From Lytechinus pictus (taxonomy: Eukaryota; Echinodermata; Echinoidea; Temnopleuroida; Toxopneustidae): a stretch of 64,000 nucleotides of DNA. Every line of letters starts with the position of its first letter. Position 1 is the stretch's first letter. The position numbers and the translations under genes were made by a program. Positions 1-11,200 of this stretch are shown one piece after another. The notes under the pieces were generated by a model. The model did not search any database and had not been told where the DNA came from. It was given only the letters and a program-made list of their open reading frames with translations. Where the stretch lies: assembly GCF_037042905.1 (NCBI RefSeq), contig NC_087245.1, forward strand, positions 26,350,501 through 26,414,500, in the 5' to 3' direction.

Positions 1-943
1 TGCTTAACCAATAGTTATTTGATATGGTATTCAACTACATGTCCAATTATATCACATTTATAATTCATCTCATATTGTATGAAAGTACAATGTCTATAAT
101 AATCTTAATGCTGAATAGTAAAATGATAGACCTAACATGAATGTAAAGGAAGTCATGGGTGGTATCCTGAAAAAGCCCTCGGTTAATCCCAGACAGAATA
201 AATTTAGTACACGCTTCTATGGAATGCTTGGTTTCATCTTTTTTGATAAAAATTCAGGTAAAAAAAAGAGAAAGTACCAAAGAATTAATTGTATGATTAT
301 AAATGCTTTACTTCTCCTTTCACAACAATATTCATTTTGACAACTTCTCACTAAAGAACTAAATCGTGCTTGTTAAATGAGTCTGTAAATGACACTCCAT
401 AATAGTGTGGTCTAAGTCAATTTAGGTTATCATATTAATCTTTGCTACTACGCCACCTTTAACTATACATACCTATCTTGAAGCCAATACTTATTTGTGC
501 GAATATTTCTTTTTATACAAGCTAAAAAATGTTTAAATCATCTTTAGGTGGGGGAGGGAGGTTTAGAAAATTAGGAGTATTTTAAACTTTCTCTTGACAC
601 AGTATTCTTTTACATTTTATCAAAATGAAATAATAATAAAAATCGATGGAAAATTATTAACATAAAACTTTGAAAACATGACAAAGAAACAACACACTAA
701 CCGTTCTTATATGGAAACACAATCAAAAATACAAATACTAAATGGTGGAAGTAATCCTCGCTAATCAGAATTTTCTCTACGATATACATTCTATAATTCA
801 TAGCTGGGGAGAAGTAAGGGTTTTCATTTCCTGTTTTGTCTTTGTACAGAATAAAATTTTCAAAAGGTATGCATGTCCATTTATAACAATTCAAATACAT
901 CAAGTAAAGCTCACAAAGGCAAGAATACCTATTTATTTCACTT
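1..943. other. Intergenic, nothing recognised
   Basis: AT-rich sequence without a supported exon. Short chance open frames occur on both strands (for example 742-1023) but lack homology or codon structure I can recognise. Confidence 0.6.
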
Positions 944-1337
944 GGGGGCTGTTTCATAAAGCTGTTTGTACATTATGCAGGAGTTTACAAATAACTGGCG
1001 ATTGTTTCAGTGGTGCTCAATAATTAGTGAACTCCACCAGAAAATTAAAGTGTTCAAGTTCTGCCATGTTTTAGATATTTAACTGTGATCTCTGGTGATG
1101 AAATATTACATTAATTAAACTTTGTTTCTCTGGGCTCGCCAAACATTGTAGTGCTGTTGTCTACATTCAACACTCAGCATGAAGGAATGCATTTTGTGGT
1201 GGAGTTCATTAACTTTTTGAGCACAACTGTATATTCCCCAAATTATCACTGGTGATTTAGCTCCTGAGAAAAGGTCACCAGTCTAGTTGCCACAGTCAAT
1301 CGGGAATAACTTACGAACAACTTCATGGAACACCCAC
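944..1337. mobile_element. TTCATAAAGCTGTT palindromic MITE with nested insertion
   Basis: The left end reads GGGGGCTGTTTCATAAAGC and the right end AACTTACGAACAACTTCATG, an inverted pair. A closely related uninterrupted copy lies at 9310-9473. The extra length here is due to a second element at 1008-1229 inserted inside it. Confidence 0.65.
1008..1229. mobile_element. Tc1/mariner-type MITE nested in another MITE
   Basis: Inverted ends CAGTGGTGCTCAA and TTGAGCACAACTG, each extending inward to the AACTCCACCA/TGGTGGAGTT pair. The right end is followed by TA (1230-1231), the Tc1/mariner target; the left flank reads TT, probably a mutated TA. At 222 bp it has no room for a transposase. Confidence 0.65.
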
Positions 1338-1500
1338 CAGGCTGTTTTACACAAATTTAAATGACTTAGGAGTCATGCTTGAGTGCAATTACTTACAAAG
1401 TACAGTATGTTTAATCTATTAGCTCATTCTTATTAGGATGCAGTGGCGGGCTAACAAATCTGCAGCAAGGAATTTAAATGCAACATTAGGTCACACTTAA

Positions 1501-2264
1501 CCCTAAAAAGACTGGGAGGGGGGCTGATTCAGCCCCCCCCCCTCGTCATTTTTTCGCGATAAATCTGTAACGCGAAAAGCTGGCGCTGTGCCGTTCCATG
1601 ACTTTTTTCTTTCAAGTCTTGCGCAACTTTTGAGACCAAATTTGCGACGCCAGAGTACGTGGTTCCGAAATTACGCAACATTTTGTAAGTGCATGTCGAC
1701 CCGAAATTGCTCAAAAACGTGAATTTGTGTACAAATCCAATGCAAATTGTGTTTTTAGCCAAACTTCATAAATGTATCATTATTTTCAATTTTCCTAATC
1801 AAACTTAATTAATTTCATCTTGTTAATGGTCAGAATAAAGTAGCGGACGATTTCCATTGAAAAAACAATAAAAAACAAAAAGTCGAAAAACAAAGAAATA
1901 CATAAGAAATTTAAAAAACAATAAAATACATAAGAAAAGAATTGTGATATTGATTTTTTTTTAAAGTACATTTGATCAGAATCTTTCAGAGTCTGTGAAT
2001 AAATAATGAGCAGTTTAGAGGCCTTATCTAGTTAATTAGAGCAAATCTTTGATTTTATGCATAAATTAGCATAATTAATGAATTATGAGATTTTTCGGAA
2101 AATTTGATCCTATAGTCTTGAAGATTATGCCATGGGTAATGCACATGCAAATTTTCGTCGCGATCGCGCGGTCGACGGCCGAGATCATAGGGGGGGGGCT
2201 GAATCAGCCCCCCCCCCCCCCCCCCAGTCTTCTTAGGCATCAAAATAGCCCAGTCTATTTAGGG
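1501..2264. mobile_element. piggyBac-like MITE (764 bp)
   Basis: Flanked by TTAA at 1497-1500 and 2265-2268. Left end CCCTAAAAAGACTGGGAGG and right end CCCAGTC...TTTAGGG are inverted; CCCTAAAAAG resembles the piggyBac terminus CCCTAGAAAG. Subterminal G/C runs form GGGGGGCTGATTCAGCCCCC palindromes at both sides. There is no transposase ORF; the interior is AT-rich. Confidence 0.75.
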
Positions 2265-2268
2265 TTAA

Positions 2269-3354
2269 CTCTTGCAAGTTAGATTATAGCTAGAATCTTT
2301 ACAATCTATGGTAAGCTAAATGGTATTCACATAAAGAGTGTAAAAAGATTTCTGATACACACTGAAATTTACTTCACTATTGTTTCAAAATATGCTTTAA
2401 AAATATTTGGATATATATCAATATCTAAGCAATGTCTGGCTAATTCTACATGGGACTATAAGCAAATTTTGAAAGAAAAAGATAAGAAAACACTTGAAAC
2501 AAGACAAAAATCACAAATCAGGAAGAAATTTGCAGCAGAAAATTGAAAAAAACACACCTCTTATGGAAACAGGCGGCACTCAGTTCTTTGCTTCTATACA
2601 GGCATTAAAACTTCAAAATTTATATTTGAAAAAAAAATACTGAATGATAAGAGATAGTTTGCTAGTGCACATCCCATACTTACTCTCTTACTGAACTGAG
2701 CATTCACACCATTTATTCATTAATTCACTCATTACTCATTCACTCACTCATTTACTCATTCATTCCTTTATTTCTCTCTTCATCTATTTATTCATTCATT
2801 AATAATGTTTCAAGGTTACTTTTTATAACCTTGAAATGACCGAAACGTTTCTCTAAGAGCATAGAGTTCAACCTCATTGTAGTCCCTTAAATGTCATTTT
2901 TTTGCAAGTAGTATAGCACACCGCCTCTCAAAATATAATTTAATAATTTTCTGTATCAAATATCTGTCCCAAAGAGAATACTAAGAAAATATGATCTACA
3001 TAGCTATTTCACATTCATTCATTTATATTATGAATAAATTACTATTCATCAGCAATTCATAAATATAACAAGACTTATCTACCATAAAATACCAGTCTAT
3101 CCCAATCAAACCATCCTTGACCTTCACATCCTATACATAATTTATAATTACCATGATTGATAATACAGAAATACACTATATCCATTTAATAATGATGTTA
3201 TTGAAATAGACAAAGGTATTTCTGTCAATTTGGTGTTAAGTCATTTGTAGTACTCAAGATAAAGACTCACTGAGAGATAGGTTTATATGCTGTTTTTGCA
3301 ACCGCAAGGAACGTAGAATCTGCAGTTAGCATACAAAATGGAAGAGAAGAAAAG
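2269..3354. other. Intergenic; degenerate CATT/CACT repeat
   Basis: No gene seen. 2697-2805 is a degenerate tetranucleotide tract of CATT, CACT and TATT units. Confidence 0.6.
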
Positions 3355-3509
3355 CAGTGTTGTAGTGTCTGGATGATTGAATGTGCCCTAGAGCCTATTT
3401 TTTGTTCATGCCTTGACCTCGGCCTGGGTTCCAAGGCCTTTAGCCTTGGTCTTTAGAACGTAATGCCTAAGCTTTGGCCTTGAGATTTTAGGCCTTGACT
3501 ACAACACTG
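3355..3509. mobile_element. hAT-like MITE, CAGTGTTGTAG family (155 bp)
   Basis: Begins CAGTGTTGTAGTG and ends ACTACAACACTG, perfect inverted ends with the CAGNG start usual for hAT elements. The interior repeats GGCCTTGG-like words. The flanking octamers AAGAAAAG and AACAAACC match only in part, so the target duplication is decayed or lost. The same family occurs as a 2.55-kb copy at 21486-24039. Confidence 0.7.
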
Positions 3510-4295
3510 AACAAACCCCATTGAGGTGATTGGCCAAAATCTACATCCAAGTAGATTTATGCCGCACATGTAGTTCCATGAGGGCAACAACCAATCAGCA
3601 TGCTTGTATGATGTAAATGATCCCATATTCCAGCTGAGGTTGCAAGAAACAGCTTCTTACGAGAGTTGTTGGAGCATGGAAGCTGTACCTCTTTTATCAC
3701 ACGTTTGTAAAAAAATGCTAGTAAGGTGCTAGGTATAGCCAACAATGAGACATTAAGAGGTAACTGTAGGTGTTTTCTCAACATGTACTGTCATTTGTCA
3801 ACAAATCCTTTTCGGGTTTACAGAAGTATATAGGAAATGCTTTATACTAGTACCATTCTAGCATGAGACCTGACCGTTGTTACAGTAGTACGAGTGAGGA
3901 AAATTTAACCAATATACAAGTGCTATTGAAAGTCCTGATATCTAATGCCCCATATAAATGATGATAAGATTCTCAAATTATACCAATGTGGTCATGAATT
4001 TGGCTCTGGCTTGGTTGACAGATACTAGAACTGATTCAATTCACTTGTTTAAAGGATAGAAAAATAACTCTTGATGCTATTCATAGGATACTTCAACAAA
4101 ACATGGGGGCCACTTTTTAAAAGCGCGACATGTGGCTAAGCCAATGGACATGACCAAAGTTTACGCTATAAGCCCTCCAACAAAACTGACTCCAAACCAA
4201 TCGTCGATACACAAGTAAAAATACAAAGTAAAGTAACAGTTTGTATTGGTGTGGAGCTGGTTATATAGGTGTGACTATAGCATTAGGTAGCAAAG
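3510..4295. other. Intergenic, nothing recognised
   Basis: AT-rich single-copy-looking sequence; the minus frame at 3557-3784 has no recognised similarity. Confidence 0.55.
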
Positions 4296-4440
4296 CTGGG
4301 GCCCGTTGCAGAAAGAGATGCGATCAAACACAACTCAAAATATCTTGCACAACATGATTTTCATCCAATGAAGCACCCGTTTTCGGGACTTGCGCTTGAT
4401 ATTTTAACAAAAACGCAACTCTTTCTGCAACAGGCCCCAG
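4296..4440. mobile_element. CTGGGGCCCGTTGCAGAAAG palindromic MITE
   Basis: Ends CTGGGGCCCGTTGCAGAAAG and CTTTCTGCAACAGGCCCCAG form a 145-bp foldback. A second copy of the family is at 27035-27184. No target duplication is evident. Confidence 0.7.
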
Positions 4441-5196
4441 AAGAAACTAGGCAGTGATACAGCAGCATACCCATAAATGGCAGATTCGCAGCATGAATGG
4501 CGTGTAAGACAAGTTTTCAAAGGCAGTTCAATGCAACATTACTGCTTCATTTATCTTTGGTTGATAGTTACTTCAGTAGAACCTAGACTGAGGTACATGG
4601 AGACAGCGCTCCATCCTAATGGATAACAATCCATGAGGTTCTTTGACATTCAAAGACATAATATTCTCCTCGGTCAAATTTGTTACTTCAGTCTTGGTTC
4701 CTTGGGCACTGAAGTTGACTCTGCAGAATAAGCTTTGCCAATATATCAAAGAGATCTCCATCGATGTGCGAATTTATGCAGATGTTGTTTGATAACTCCT
4801 GCATGGAATATTATATGACATGGACAGGGACACCAGTTTCCATGCCGCTTGTATAAAGAACATTCCATGGTTAATTTTCAGAAATATGTGAATGAAATTT
4901 ACTATTTTAAGGCTCAGTATGTAGATAACCTACTCTTGAAATGCTTTCACTTAAGTAATACCATGTTTCTGCTAGAGTTATGTGAACCAACTCTTATGAA
5001 GTAAAACCAAATGAGGCTTGGGATTTCATGAAGTTAACCCATTGGCTACTGGAACTGGGTGTTTCCTAGAAAAAAGACTAACAGACTTCAGCAGGCAATG
5101 CGTTAAATTCTGGTGCAGAAGACGGAAGACTAGTGCTCTCTGTCTCCCTTCTCTCGTGAGATGTGAAGTCACAGGAAATGGCAATGATGGCTGTCT
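4441..5196. other. Probable NT5C3 3' UTR and flank
   Basis: Lies just beyond the NT5C3 stop on the gene strand and contains no repeat I recognise, so at least its upper part is likely 3' UTR. The poly(A) site was not located. Confidence 0.5.
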
Positions 5197-5298
5197 CTAT
5201 AATATTTTCTGAAGGAGAGCATTGGCTATATCCATTGTTTCATCTGATATAAGAACTATGTCGTACCTCTCTTTGTAGGACTCAAGGTTTTGATCAAT
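5197..5298 (-). CDS. NT5C3: NT5C3 coding exon 7 and stop
   Basis: Begins at TTTCCAG|ATTGAT and ends at TAG (5199-5197). The peptide has ERYDIVLISDE then MDIANALLQKIL, corresponding to the conserved C-terminus (SYDIVLVQDE...ANSILQKIL in vertebrates). The 3' UTR must lie below 5197; I could not fix a poly(A) signal. Confidence 0.94.
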   Translation of the reverse strand: MDQNLESYKERYDIVLISDETMDIANALLQKIL

Positions 5299-8200
5299 CT
5301 GGAAAATGGAGGAAAAAGAGGAAAATTATTAGAGGCAAACTGATGCTGAACTTATGAGGACTTATTTATACAAACTCAATTAAAGTTTCAGTAAAAGACT
5401 ACATAAAATGTATTAAGGTTCATTACATGTAATTCATTATATGTATGATCAAATCCAATTTTGGAATACATTCTTTAAATCTATGTTGCTGTTGCAATTT
5501 TCTTCGACTATTTTTACTTGCTTTGTTTTGAGAAAATATATGAAGATTTAAGGATTTTATTTATTCTGGATGCCAATTGTATTTTGGGTTGGTTTGCATA
5601 TAGCCTGGCCAAATTAGAGTTTGGGGAGGAACAAGTGTAAACAGAAGTGGCACATTCAAGATTAAGTTTGGGTAAGTCCTGGGAGGTCCTCTGCTATTAC
5701 TAAAACACTACTACTTGTACTATTGCTACTTCCAATACTATTTACTACAACTAAACCTTACTTATTCCGAAGGACAGCAAGCTTTGGCTAGTATGAACAA
5801 CCCTAATGGTTATCTACCACTTACATGATCATTAAGGAATCCAATGGTAAGTATAGAAGTGGCCTGCGGCATGCCATCAGCCATTGTAAGATCACCTAGC
5901 GTATCTCCTAGCAGGATGACATTGGTTCTATGCTTGTGACAGTCGAAGAATTCAGGATGGTGAACAGCGACTTCGTGCTTGTTGTACGTGTGGATCAGCT
6001 CGCCCTTGAACCCTACAAGGTTATCCTGGAGAAGGAAGAAACGGTTGAGATAAGGGTTTTTAACAAAACTGGGAAATGATAATTGCAATGATAACAATTA
6101 TTCTTCAGGAATGCCACTTCTTAGAATTTGTTTCAAAAAGTAAGAAAGTCATTTAGAATACTAGTATCCCCTTTTGCACTGTCTATAACAAGGTGTTTTC
6201 GTGTCCTGAAATGTGCTGAAACAGTAGCAATCTGTACTCTGTCTGAAGATGGCATCTCAGGACCTTGTTGCATATAAGAGTATAATTATGCTACTGTACC
6301 ATACAATAGTAAGCTACCATGGTAATGATGCTAAACAGTCAACTAATATCAAAGTTTCAATGGAAGTAGTACATGTAGTAAAGTTACTATAATAGTAACT
6401 ACATGGGTCATTGGTCTTGGATTTGAGAACGTTCAGGCATCCTTGTGCATTATGCAATGAAATTGTTTGCTTGCACACATTTTTCACACAAACAAGATGA
6501 AGGCAACATGAAAGGACGCGCGAGGTAGACTCTGCTTTAGTCGACCTTCCAAATAATCACATGTCAAAGCATATTTTAAAATCACAATATGCAAACATCT
6601 GCTATTTACAACCTCTAAGTCAAATTTTTTCTCATTTATTTTATTATGGTCCCAAATGATTCAAATTTGGCAGGTTCCTTTTAATTTTCTTTTTTATGTT
6701 AAAATGTTTCAGTAATGTATCGCTTTGGTTAATACAGGCATGCTACTGTATATGAGAAAAGTCATATCAGAATAAAGTCCTTTGGCCAATATCTGAATTG
6801 GTATGCATTGAATGAATATGCAAATAAATTCCAATCATTATGTGTAAGCAGATTGCTGAAGGTTTTGTTTTGAAGTGTGTGACAGCATACATGTATATGT
6901 ATACACTGTGCAGTGGGTTTTTCTAATATTGTTTTATGAATGTAAACAAACATAATAATATCGGTATCAAATCAATTGTTGAACTTGAAATAATATATTC
7001 TAACTGCTGAAATGGGAGAAAGAACAAACAAGATTCTGGCAAAGATATTCTAAAACAACAATTCTGTTACCTGGGAACCAGAAGGAAAGACCTAGAACAT
7101 GATAATGTTTCAGATTTCCTTTATTTATGTTACATGACACTGAATGACACTTTGAAATATTGTTGAGTGCACTTTGAGCCTATTTGTCTCTTGCAACATA
7201 CTTTGGGAATTCCCATGAGGATTTGCAATATGAGAAGCCAGCAACCTGAATGTTATTATTTGTCATTAAGTCGACCCCCGCATTTATTTTTGTGTTTGTT
7301 TTGGGAAATAGTGATTTCTTCATGTTGAGGCATGTATCAGTGATATTATTTGTAAATGATAAAAACAAGAATAATGACTGCTTCGTCAAAAGAATGAAAT
7401 TGGCACTATTGATCTAAAAGCTGAATTTAAAATCTGAATAAAAACTAGTAATGCTACACTCACAATGGCGAAAGCAACCCCACACTAACCGAAGTTCTAT
7501 GCTATTCCTAATGGTATACCATCGCTTGGTTTGATGTTCCCTATTGTTGGTTTGCATTCCAAGTAGGCAAATTAGATGGCAATGCGGGAAAGTTAAGCTG
7601 TGTGCAGTGATGTAAGAGTCATTTGAATCATTGACCATTTTCAGCATGCAGTGGACAAGTCACACTTCCAAATATTCATTTATTTTTTCTATCTAATTTA
7701 CATGAATTTGATGTTTCAGTGACCACTGATGAATTTCTGTTACTTGGTATTAATTAATTGCTCCTGAGATCAACTTCAAAAATAATTTTCCACAAAGTAG
7801 TGGATATATGAACTTATCGAGTTAAACATATCGTGTTGAATGACTTCCTCATTCAAGATTATTTCAGAATAATTTTTATGTCGAGAACATTTATAAACTT
7901 GTGTCAATTGATCATTCTGATTCTGTTCGGTTTTTTGGGGGGGTTCACAAATGTAAGTGAAAAGAGAGAGAGCAGAGAAAACGTCTTGTCCCTGCAGCTG
8001 AAGTATGGTGCCTCTCAAGGGCTGAAGTATGGTGCCTCTCAAGGTAATATTATTCTAATTTATTTATTATATTAGTATACATGTTTCTTTTGCAAAGAAA
8101 GAAGCTCAATAGGAAAATATTTATTTCCGGTTGAACATGCGAATTAGGAGTTGGTTTCATCGGTGTGATCGTCCAGTTTAGCCCCCGTTACAGGAAGGCT

Positions 8201-11200
8201 ACCTTTCCAAAAGCCAACACTGAAGGATAACTCATGAATTCCTTAACCCAGCTCCAATCCCATCAACACCCATAGCTTCCCTCTTACAATGGCCAAACTG
8301 GATTATAGATGGCTCCCACATGCGGCAATGTTGAAGGACAAGCAATAAAACAAGTGCATCAATCTGTTATCAATCATTGTTTGTATGGTCTCATGCACAC
8401 ATTTTCAATTTTTTATTTTCTCCATGGTGGGATCATTTGTGAACCCCCTATTGTTGTGACTGCAACAAAATGTGGGATTGGTGTATGGTTGAGTGCTTCA
8501 ACCTCATACGCCTCCCATTAAAACTAAAGAAAAACAAACTTTAAAAGTATCTTAAAGAACAAATTCTAAGTCACCTCCATAAACCAAGATCATGACACCA
8601 AATGCTTTTAAAAGGGTGTGGCTCAAAATAGGGTATCCAGACATGTTACAGTGCCATTGTGTATAACATTCTAATGAGCGTTAAATTCTATACACACTAT
8701 GATCTGCACACATGATGTACTTTTACACAGAAAGGGGTATGCCTATTGTTGAGTAAAGCTCCCAAGTCCTTTGTTCTATTGTGGCATGCTTGGGACAGAT
8801 TCTCAATAAAGCACTGTCTGCTTTTAATCTTGGTTGGGATTGGAGCCTGAAGCTGATAGTAATGAATAAACATTTGGCAGGTAATAGGGGAGAGTTTGAT
8901 GAAAGACAATACTACAGGAGTCAGAGAAAGGGTACTAGATTAAGATATTGATCCGTTCGTTTATAGTCAGCATTTAATCCTAATACACTAAATATGTTGG
9001 GACATGGACATTTTACATTCTGTATTTGCTCAAAAGGGCAATTGCCAATAACCCCAAAATCACATCGACTTGATTATATTGATAATAAACCGATGATGGG
9101 AATCTCAAAACACTCAACGCAAATATTAATTTCAATACTCCTTTAAGGTCAAACTTTAAATGAGCATTTTGCCAGGTTAAAAATTTACTTTACAGTGTAT
9201 TTAATGAATACTAAGCAATTCACAGCAAATTTCATGTTAAAATTATGACACAGAAGCCTTGTAACATAACACTGTAAATACATTATAATTATAGCACAGT
9301 TAAGATACCGGGGTGGTGTTTCATAAAGCTGTTCGTAAAGTTACGCACAACTGAAACCTGTTCTTAGGCGCTAAATCAGTTACATAGAGATATCATTTAG
9401 CACAAGAAAAGGGTCACCAGTCGTGCATGAAGTCATTTGTAACTTACGAACAGCTTTATGAAACGGGCCCCTGTAAGTACGTCTTTATGCAACTGGCCCC
9501 TGGATTTCTAGCAGTCCTTCCCACTCTTGCCTACCTGGTCATCAAAGTCCATGAAATTTGAAACAACCTGCATGTTGGGAAAGAACTGTGAAAACTGGCG
9601 AATGGCTTCGGACAGGATGTCCCCGATTCCTGCAGAGAAGACAAGGCAAGGTACATCGGCTTCGCTGAGCTTCCTGAAGAGCTCTGTGGTTCCTTCCCTC
9701 AGTACCATGCCTGACCTAGCAATCATTTCCTTCAGGTCTGATCGCTTGAGTCCAGCTTTCACAAGCAGGTTGTGCGCACTTGTCCACCTAAGGGAAGAAA
9801 GAAAAAAAACATGGATGTTATTAAAAGAGCTCAAAATCAGCTGAATGTTGGTCTCAATGCTCTCTTTGCCCTTATAAACCTTTTTTTTTTCATATCCATA
9901 CAAACAGGCAGAATGAAATAAAGTTCTTAGATATATTATTGTCCTTAAAATTATTTGTTTTCTTAATTATTTCTCAATATTATTTGGATTTTAAAAACAA
10001 GAGATTGTTTTGAATAAGTAAAAGTAAAAATAATAATACAAGTTTTCATTTTGCCTTTTTATAGGAGTTATACTTGAATTCACAGAGTATGAACAATTTT
10101 AGGTCTGACAGGCCCTTACAAAATTTTACATACAATCAGTCAAATAATCATCATCATAATAAAAATGATATGAGAGCTGAAATATATTACTGTGAACTAA
10201 ATACTCATTGAATTTCTATGTCATGGTATTCCAATGTTAAAAGAATATTGTTCAACCCTTACGCCATATGCTGTACTTACCACTCTACCATAAGGTTATA
10301 TTTCTCATCGATCGTAATGTTATTTGCCATCTCAAGCGGGTAGTACTTGGATCGTAGCTTGTGTGCTGCCTCCCTGTAGCTTTCGGGCAGAGCCTGGCAA
10401 TCATCTAGGACAGCTGTAATTTGAAATTGTACAAGTAGGGTTTCATTGCACAAAGGCTTGCAATAAAATGCTAATAGCAGTGAAGATCATTGCTACGTGT
10501 GCATTTTGCTTTAAAATGAAAGGAACAAAAATCAAAATAGTTCTTTCATATTTGCAATCTATCACAGAAATATGTGTATGGGGTCCATTGAATTACTAGG
10601 GAATATAGATTCACATCAATGCTGGATCCAGGAAGGGGGGGCACAGCCGGCCCATGCCCCCCCCCCTTTAGGAGGCACAATTAAAATTTGTAACGTAAAT
10701 ATACAGAAGTGTACCCCCCCCCCTTTCGAAAATGAAACCCCTTTTTTTTGGCTTGTCAAATTTTTTCGTGGACAAAATCTCCTTAATTTTTGGTTGAAAC
10801 CCTTTTTTGGGGTCAAATTGTCAAATTTTTCCTCAGGAAAATGTGCCCCCCCCCCTTTGAAAAATCCTGGATGTGCCCCTGATTCACATGATTTTTTTGA
10901 TACTCTTTCTTTCCTCCTTTTTCTTCCTTTGTTTCTCTATTGAGAGAAGTGCCTCCTGTATGGTTTCTTATTCAGCACATTCACAGATTTCTCAAGAATG
11001 GGCTATAAATCAATTTTTGACAGGGATGAGGGAAACCAACACCTTTAATAAGCCCCTGCCTGTATATACTTAAGATCGTATCTTTAGAGGAGACATGAGG
11101 AACAAATTTTCAGCAAAAAATACAGGGAGCATACCAAGATTTTAACACTCTGATATGGGATCTTTGATAATGATAGTATGGTCAAACTAATATGGCAGAT

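Noticed and set aside
9527..9844. 105-codon plus frame
   Set aside because: Antisense shadow of NT5C3 exon 5.
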